From contig NZ_LN913006.1 of NCBI RefSeq assembly GCF_001487165.1, positions 747,596 through 811,595 of the forward strand: a DNA stretch of 64,000 nt. Reading direction: 5' to 3'. The first letter of the stretch is position 1; each line of letters opens with the position of its first letter. The notes beneath the pieces are model-generated. The model ran no database searches. It was given only the letters and a program-made list of their open reading frames with translations, and was not told the origin of the DNA. Position numbers and translations under genes: made by a program. The stretch comes from Blautia massiliensis (ex Durand et al. 2017) (lineage in GTDB: Bacteria; Bacillota; Clostridia; Lachnospirales; Lachnospiraceae). Positions 59,811 to 64,000 of this stretch are shown piece by piece.

Positions 59811-60947
59811 ATGGAATTATTAAAACCTGATTATTACGACGAATTTACCTGTATTGCAGACAAATGCACCATCAGCTGCTGCAGGGAATGGAAGATCAAC
59901 ATAGATGATGAAACCTACAGAAACTGGAAAACCATCCAGCCGCCGTCAGAGGTGCCCGGACACAGAAGCTGCCTGCAGGCCTATACCATGAAAAAGGACG
60001 GCAGCCGGATCATGAAGATGACGGAAGAGCACGATTGTCCTTTTCTTGCAAAGAACAGACTGTGCTATCTGGTAAGTGCTTATGGGGATTCGATGCTTTC
60101 AGAGACCTGCCAGATTTTTCCAAGGGAGATCCATGAATTTCAGGATCATAAGGAAGCGACCATGATGCCCTGTTGCCCGGCTGTCCTGGACATCTGGAAG
60201 GAGAAGAAAAGAATCGCTTTTCCGGAAACTCCAAAAGAAAAGGAACAGCCGCTTTTTCTTGTGCGCCGGAAGGTTATGGATCTTATAATGGATCCTGAAA
60301 AAACACCGGAGGAAATCCTTCTTGAAAGTTTTTATGTTCTGAAGGAACTTCACTGGAACATGCCGCTTACCACAGAGCTTGTGGAAGATTATTTTTCAGA
60401 GAAAACGATTCGCCAACTGGAACATGCTATTAATGAAATAGAGCTGCCTGTTCTGGATACCATGGACGAATGCAATGAACTTTTGCAGGACCTGGCTGTA
60501 AATTACCGGAAAGAGGGACTTTACCGGAAATATCTGGAGCCGGTGATGGAGCTTGCGGAGGAATTGTCCGAAGAATATGAGGAAGAGGAACTGGTGGAAG
60601 CCCGGGAGGATTTTTATCGGAAATTTCGTGTATATGAAGACCTTCTCCGGAGCTTTCTTGCCAACGAAGTATATTCAGATCTTCTGACACCGGAGGGAGA
60701 TTTGGAAGATGCCCTGGTCCATATGCAGTGGATCGGTATGGAATATGCCACCATCCGCCAGGCTGTTTTTCTTCGGTGGCAGAAAGATGGACGGGGATCT
60801 CTTCCCTACGAAACACTCCGGGATTATATGGTAGTGATCTCCAGAATGACCGGATATGAGGAAGACGATATCCGGGAATATCTTGAGAACAGTTTTGAAG
60901 AGCTTCTGTGGGAGTGGGGATATTTTGCGCTGATCACAGGGAAATGA
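59811..60947 (+). CDS. FliB-like (lysine N-methylase family) Cys-cluster protein
   Basis: 378 residues. The Cys pattern FTCIADKCTISCCREW, then CPFLAKNRLCYL and SETCQIFPRE, is that of the FliB/YkgJ group thought to bind an iron-sulfur cluster; FliB methylates flagellin lysines. The C-terminal half is helical. No flagellar gene is in the window, and copies in non-motile Clostridia are common, so the target is unknown. The ATG at 59811 has TGGAGGAAAC ahead. Confidence 0.8.
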   Translation: MELLKPDYYDEFTCIADKCTISCCREWKINIDDETYRNWKTIQPPSEVPGHRSCLQAYTMKKDGSRIMKMTEEHDCPFLAKNRLCYLVSAYGDSMLSETCQIFPREIHEFQDHKEATMMPCCPAVLDIWKEKKRIAFPETPKEKEQPLFLVRRKVMDLIMDPEKTPEEILLESFYVLKELHWNMPLTTELVEDYFSEKTIRQLEHAINEIELPVLDTMDECNELLQDLAVNYRKEGLYRKYLEPVMELAEELSEEYEEEELVEAREDFYRKFRVYEDLLRSFLANEVYSDLLTPEGDLEDALVHMQWIGMEYATIRQAVFLRWQKDGRGSLPYETLRDYMVVISRMTGYEEDDIREYLENSFEELLWEWGYFALITGK

Positions 60948-60950
60948 CTT

Positions 60951-60967
60951 TATAACTTAAAGTTATA
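60951..60967. promoter_or_regulatory. AT-rich dyad upstream of the dehydratase genes
   Basis: TATAACTT-A-AAGTTATA is a perfect 8-bp inverted repeat just before the promoter at 60989. It could be an operator or the end of the FliB-like transcript. Confidence 0.4.
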
Positions 60968-60988
60968 TTAAGTATTAAAAATATACAT

Positions 60989-61017
60989 TTTAATTATATG
61001 ACGTTTTGTGTTAGAAT
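60989..61017 (+). promoter_or_regulatory. Promoter of the first dehydratase pair
   Basis: TTTAAT (60989-60994), a 17-base spacer and TAGAAT (61012-61017). Confidence 0.5.
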
Positions 61018-61086
61018 ATAGGACGAAAAGGGTAACAGAGGAATGTTAACCCGGAAATGGATAACGATCAGAAAGGAACTTGTTTT

Positions 61087-61569
61087 ATGGATAAGGGAAC
61101 AATTTTTAAATTTCATAATGACCTTGATACCGATCAGATCATTGCATCCCAGTATCTGCTTCTGCCGAATCTGGATGAAATGAAGGGCCACACATTTGAA
61201 TCACTGGATCCGGATTTTTCCAAAAAGGTTAAACCGGGAGATTTTGTAGTTGGAGGAGAGAACTTCGGATGCGGATCCTCCAGAGAGCAGGCACCGGGTG
61301 TTCTTAAGGCACTTGGAGTAAAGGCAGTTATTGCGAAATCTTTTGCCCGTATTTTTTTCCGCAATGCCATTAATATCGGACTTCCGGCAATTGTCTGTAA
61401 GGATCTTCCGGATGCTGTGAAGACAGGAGATACCCTGGAGCTTCATATGTCCGAGGGAACTGCTGTTGCCAATGGTAAGACTTATTCCTGCACAAAACTG
61501 CCGGAATACATGCAGAATATACTGAATCAGGGCGGCCTTATCGCTTCTCTGAACCGTGAGGAGGAATAA
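61087..61569 (+). CDS. Isopropylmalate dehydratase family, small subunit (copy 1)
   Basis: 160 residues, the swivelling domain of an aconitase-type hydro-lyase. FKFHNDLDTDQIIASQYLLLPN, NFGCGSSREQAPGVLKALGVKAVIAKSFARIFFRN (shown in two parts in the family) and GLPAIVC are visible. The substrate loop reads YLLL, without the Arg of homoaconitase (YLRT), so a LeuD-like substrate is more likely. The ATG at 61087 has AAAGGA ahead. Forms a heterodimer with the next gene product, three bases downstream. Confidence 0.9.
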   Translation: MDKGTIFKFHNDLDTDQIIASQYLLLPNLDEMKGHTFESLDPDFSKKVKPGDFVVGGENFGCGSSREQAPGVLKALGVKAVIAKSFARIFFRNAINIGLPAIVCKDLPDAVKTGDTLELHMSEGTAVANGKTYSCTKLPEYMQNILNQGGLIASLNREEE

Positions 61570-61572
61570 GAG

Positions 61573-62823
61573 ATGGGAATGACGATCGCAGAAAAAATCA
61601 TCGCGGCAGCGGCTGGAGTGGACAGTGTAAAACCCGGAGATATCTATACAGTTTCACTGGATCATCTGATGAGTAATGACGGAACCACACATCTGACTGT
61701 TGATATGTACAACAATAAATTAAAAAATCCTCATATTGCAGATACAAAGAAGCTGGTATTTATCGTAGACCATAACGTACCGTCTGACAGCCCGAAAACA
61801 GCGGCATCCCAGAAAAAGATGAGAGATTTTGCAAGAGAAAATAATATTGATTTCTGGGAAGGAAAGGGTGTCTGCCACCAGATCATGATCGAGAATTATG
61901 TCCGTCCGGGACAGTTGATCTTCGGTGCTGACAGCCATACCTGTTCCTACGGAGCACTTGGTGCTTTCGGTACCGGTGTAGGATGCACAGATTTCCTTTA
62001 CGGAATGGTAACCGGAACATCCTGGGTCATGGTTCCGGAAACCGTAAAATTTAACCTGACAGGGAAGCTTCCTGAGGGCGTTTACGCAAGAGATCTGATC
62101 CTTACCATTATCGGCGAGATCGGGGCAAACGGCTGCAACTATCAGGCAATGGAGTTTGCCGGTGAGGGCGCCAGAACATTAAGCATCAGCGACCGTATGG
62201 CACTTTGCAACATGGCTGTTGAGGCCGGTGCGAAGACAGGGATCTTTGAGGCTGATGATAAAGCTCTGGAATATCTGAAAGAGCATGGACGTGAGCCAAA
62301 AGCGGTATATCACAGCGATCCGGATGCTGTTTACGCAAGAGAGTATACCTTTGATCTTTCAAAAGTTCGTCCGGTTGTAGCGAAGCCAGACTTTGTTGAC
62401 AATGTGGTTCCGGCTGAGGAAACCTGCGGCATCAAGATCAACGAAGCGTTCCTTGGCTCCTGCAATAACGGCCGTATTGAAGACCTCCGTGTAGGCGCAG
62501 AGGTGATCAAAGGCAAAAAAGTTGCAGAGGGAGTTCGTTTCCTGGTTGTTCCTGCAAGCCAGACCATCTATCGTCAGGCATTAAAGGAGGGGCTTATCGA
62601 TATCTTCATGGAAGCAGGGGCTATTGTTATGAACCCGAACTGCAGTGTATGCTGGGGAAGCTGCCAGGGTGTTATCGGCGAGAATGAGGTCCTGATCAGC
62701 ACAGGAACCCGTAATTTCAAGGGACGTGCAGGTCATCCGAGCTCCAAGGTTTACCTGGGATCTGCGGCAACAGTTACTGCATCTGCCGTTGCAGGTGAGA
62801 TCGCAATTGCTGACAGAGTATAA
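61573..62823 (+). CDS. Isopropylmalate dehydratase family, large subunit (copy 1)
   Basis: 416 residues with the [4Fe-4S] cluster. GADSHTCSYGALGAFGTGVG, GSCNNGRIEDL and NPNCSVCWGSCQG hold the cluster Cys and active-site residues. This is the LeuC/HacA/DmdA type of about 420 residues, not the longer proteobacterial LeuC. With copy 1 small subunit it may convert 2- to 3-isopropylmalate for leucine, or dehydrate a related malate. Confidence 0.9.
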   Translation: MGMTIAEKIIAAAAGVDSVKPGDIYTVSLDHLMSNDGTTHLTVDMYNNKLKNPHIADTKKLVFIVDHNVPSDSPKTAASQKKMRDFARENNIDFWEGKGVCHQIMIENYVRPGQLIFGADSHTCSYGALGAFGTGVGCTDFLYGMVTGTSWVMVPETVKFNLTGKLPEGVYARDLILTIIGEIGANGCNYQAMEFAGEGARTLSISDRMALCNMAVEAGAKTGIFEADDKALEYLKEHGREPKAVYHSDPDAVYAREYTFDLSKVRPVVAKPDFVDNVVPAEETCGIKINEAFLGSCNNGRIEDLRVGAEVIKGKKVAEGVRFLVVPASQTIYRQALKEGLIDIFMEAGAIVMNPNCSVCWGSCQGVIGENEVLISTGTRNFKGRAGHPSSKVYLGSAATVTASAVAGEIAIADRV

Positions 62824-62958
62824 GAGTTTCAGAAAAGATTTAAATAATATATTCAGAAATTATCAGAGGATGATCCGTTTCGGCGTGGGTTCTTATAACA
62901 GGGCAGACAGAAAACATTTGCCTGATGATACGGAACGGAATAAACAGGAGATATACAT

Positions 62959-63450
62959 ATGGAAGCATTTACAGGAAAAGTATGGGTACTTGGTGATGAT
63001 ATCGATACGGATATCATTATCCCGACAGAGTACCTTGCACTGAAAACCATTGACGATATGAAACAGTACGGATTCAGTCCCCTTCGTCCGGAGCTGGCCG
63101 GACAGATCCAAAAGGGCGACATTATTGTAGCAGGAAAGAACTTCGGATGCGGATCCTCCAGAGAGCAGGCACCGGAGATCATCAAGGCACTGGGTGTGCA
63201 GTGTGTCATTGCGAAATCTTTTGCCCGGATCTTTTTCCGCAACTCCATTAACAACGGCCTTCTTCTTATTGAGCAGCCGGATCTTCATGACAATGTAAAA
63301 GAGGGAGATCAGGTTACGGTAGTAATGAATGAGCATGTAGAGCACAATGGAAAACAGTACCCGATCGCTTCTCTTCCAGAGAATCTGATGGATATCATCC
63401 AGGCTGGCGGACTGGTAAAAGCCATGCGTAAGCTGAACGGCCTGGACTAA
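62959..63450 (+). CDS. Isopropylmalate dehydratase family, small subunit (copy 2)
   Basis: 163 residues. GKVWVLGDDIDTDIIIPTEYLALKT and NFGCGSSREQAPEIIKALG then IAKSFARIFFRNSINNG match copy 1 in the central part but diverge elsewhere. The substrate loop reads YLAL. ACAGGAGATATAC precedes the ATG. A 39-base stretch is identical to copy 1 at DNA level (63137-63175). Confidence 0.9.
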   Translation: MEAFTGKVWVLGDDIDTDIIIPTEYLALKTIDDMKQYGFSPLRPELAGQIQKGDIIVAGKNFGCGSSREQAPEIIKALGVQCVIAKSFARIFFRNSINNGLLLIEQPDLHDNVKEGDQVTVVMNEHVEHNGKQYPIASLPENLMDIIQAGGLVKAMRKLNGLD

Positions 63451-63472
63451 AAAAACGGAGAGGAGAGAAATA

Positions 63473-64000
63473 ATGGGCGAGACGATCATTGAAAAAATTA
63501 TCAGACATAATACAGGCAAGGCAGTAAAGCCTGGTGATATCGTGACGGTCAATGTGGACAGAGTGATGATCCATGATATCTTTATTCCGTTTGTAGCGGA
63601 AAAATTTGAGGAGATGGGCTTTCAGAAGCTGTGGGATCCGGACAAGGTTGTTCTGATCTATGACCATCTTGTACCGGCAAGTCAGCAGGATGATACCAGA
63701 CATTTCCATGTGGGAGATGCTTTTGCAGCTAAATATGGCATGAAAAACGTACACAGAAGTGACGGTATCTGTCATCAGCTTATGACTGAGGCAGGTTATG
63801 TTAAACCCGGTAATATTGTATTTGGCACAGACAGCCATACCACGACTTATGGATGTGTCGGTGCGTTTTCTTCCGGCATCGGTTACACAGAGATGGCCAG
63901 CATCCTGGGAACAGGAACCATGTGGATCAAGGTTCCGGAAACCATAAAGGTTGTGATCGACGGAGAACTTCCGGAGAATGTCATGTCCAAGGATATCATC
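63473..64000 (+). CDS. Isopropylmalate dehydratase family, large subunit (copy 2), cut by window end
   Basis: The first 176 codons are present. ETIIEKIIRHNTGKAVKPGDIV, YDHLVPASQQDDTRHF, GICHQLMTEAGYVKPG and FGTDSHTTTYGCVGAFSSGIG are family motifs. It differs clearly from copy 1 (THTCSY is TTTY here, and the early region reads HDIFIPF), so the two pairs probably act on different substrates. AGGAGAG precedes the ATG. The cluster Cys lie beyond the window. Confidence 0.88.
   Translation, partial: MGETIIEKIIRHNTGKAVKPGDIVTVNVDRVMIHDIFIPFVAEKFEEMGFQKLWDPDKVVLIYDHLVPASQQDDTRHFHVGDAFAAKYGMKNVHRSDGICHQLMTEAGYVKPGNIVFGTDSHTTTYGCVGAFSSGIGYTEMASILGTGTMWIKVPETIKVVIDGELPENVMSKDII

Noticed and set aside
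60948-61086. Leucine leader peptide with attenuator
   Set aside because: No small frame with a run of Leu codons and no terminator/antiterminator pair is visible before the first dehydratase gene.

Overview
The window reads as the chromosome of a low-to-mid GC Gram-positive anaerobe of the class Clostridia, most likely family Lachnospiraceae. The pointers are a SCIFF (six-Cys) peptide with its radical SAM maturase beside a fused secDF, a HemZ-type anaerobic haem enzyme, a DUF5688 protein, strong Shine-Dalgarno sites, many U-tailed intrinsic terminators and an FMN riboswitch. The assignment rests on gene content only; no rRNA or tRNA is present in the window.

Layout. 1-3.85 kb is the right end of a Tn916-family integrative element (orf9-like repressor on the minus strand, then sigma-like, HTH, xis and int genes on the plus strand). 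The chromosome proper starts near 3.97 kb with a low-molecular-weight phosphatase and a DUF5688 protein. On the minus strand at 5.8-8.7 kb lies a TrpXYZ-like ABC uptake operon with a dyad-rich promoter. A cell-wall amidase, a YdcF protein and a large acidic surface protein follow. From 12.3 to 28.5 kb runs a conserved housekeeping block: small membrane protein - scfA - scfB - secDF - recJ - apt - relA - MBL hydrolase - hemZ - HD-GYP - hisS - aspS - TSUP permease.

From 28.6 to 35.4 kb there is a lipoprotein with an internal duplication (minus strand) facing a MacAB-like export operon. That operon is unusual in having two membrane-fusion adaptors, one with a domain of about 320 residues inserted into its coiled-coil hairpin. 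Then come ptsI, degV (behind a 15-bp perfect leader hairpin) and argS. At 40.4-42.7 kb a membrane Hanks-type kinase lacking the HRD motif, probably starting at CTG, overlaps a gene for a secreted or membrane-anchored partner of unknown function. A HAD phosphatase, a CPBP protease, a self-regulated GntR/ABC operon, an RsuA-type pseudouridine synthase, rpsB-tsf and an XRE/zinc-ribbon regulator follow.

51.7-55.6 kb is the riboflavin operon ribD-ribE-ribBA-ribH under an FMN riboswitch with two successive terminators. Next come a HAD protein, a glycosyltransferase next to a collagen-like, probably spore-surface, protein, a MATE exporter and a FliB-like protein. The window ends in two tandem, diverged small/large pairs of the isopropylmalate dehydratase (LeuCD) family, the last cut by the window edge.

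No CRISPR array, tRNA, rRNA or insertion sequence was seen. Most of the window is ordinary core genome. The parts I consider least explained are the kinase/secreted-partner pair, the dual-adaptor exporter, the Shine-Dalgarno site buried in a terminator before the SCIFF neighbour gene, and short dispersed intergenic repeats.
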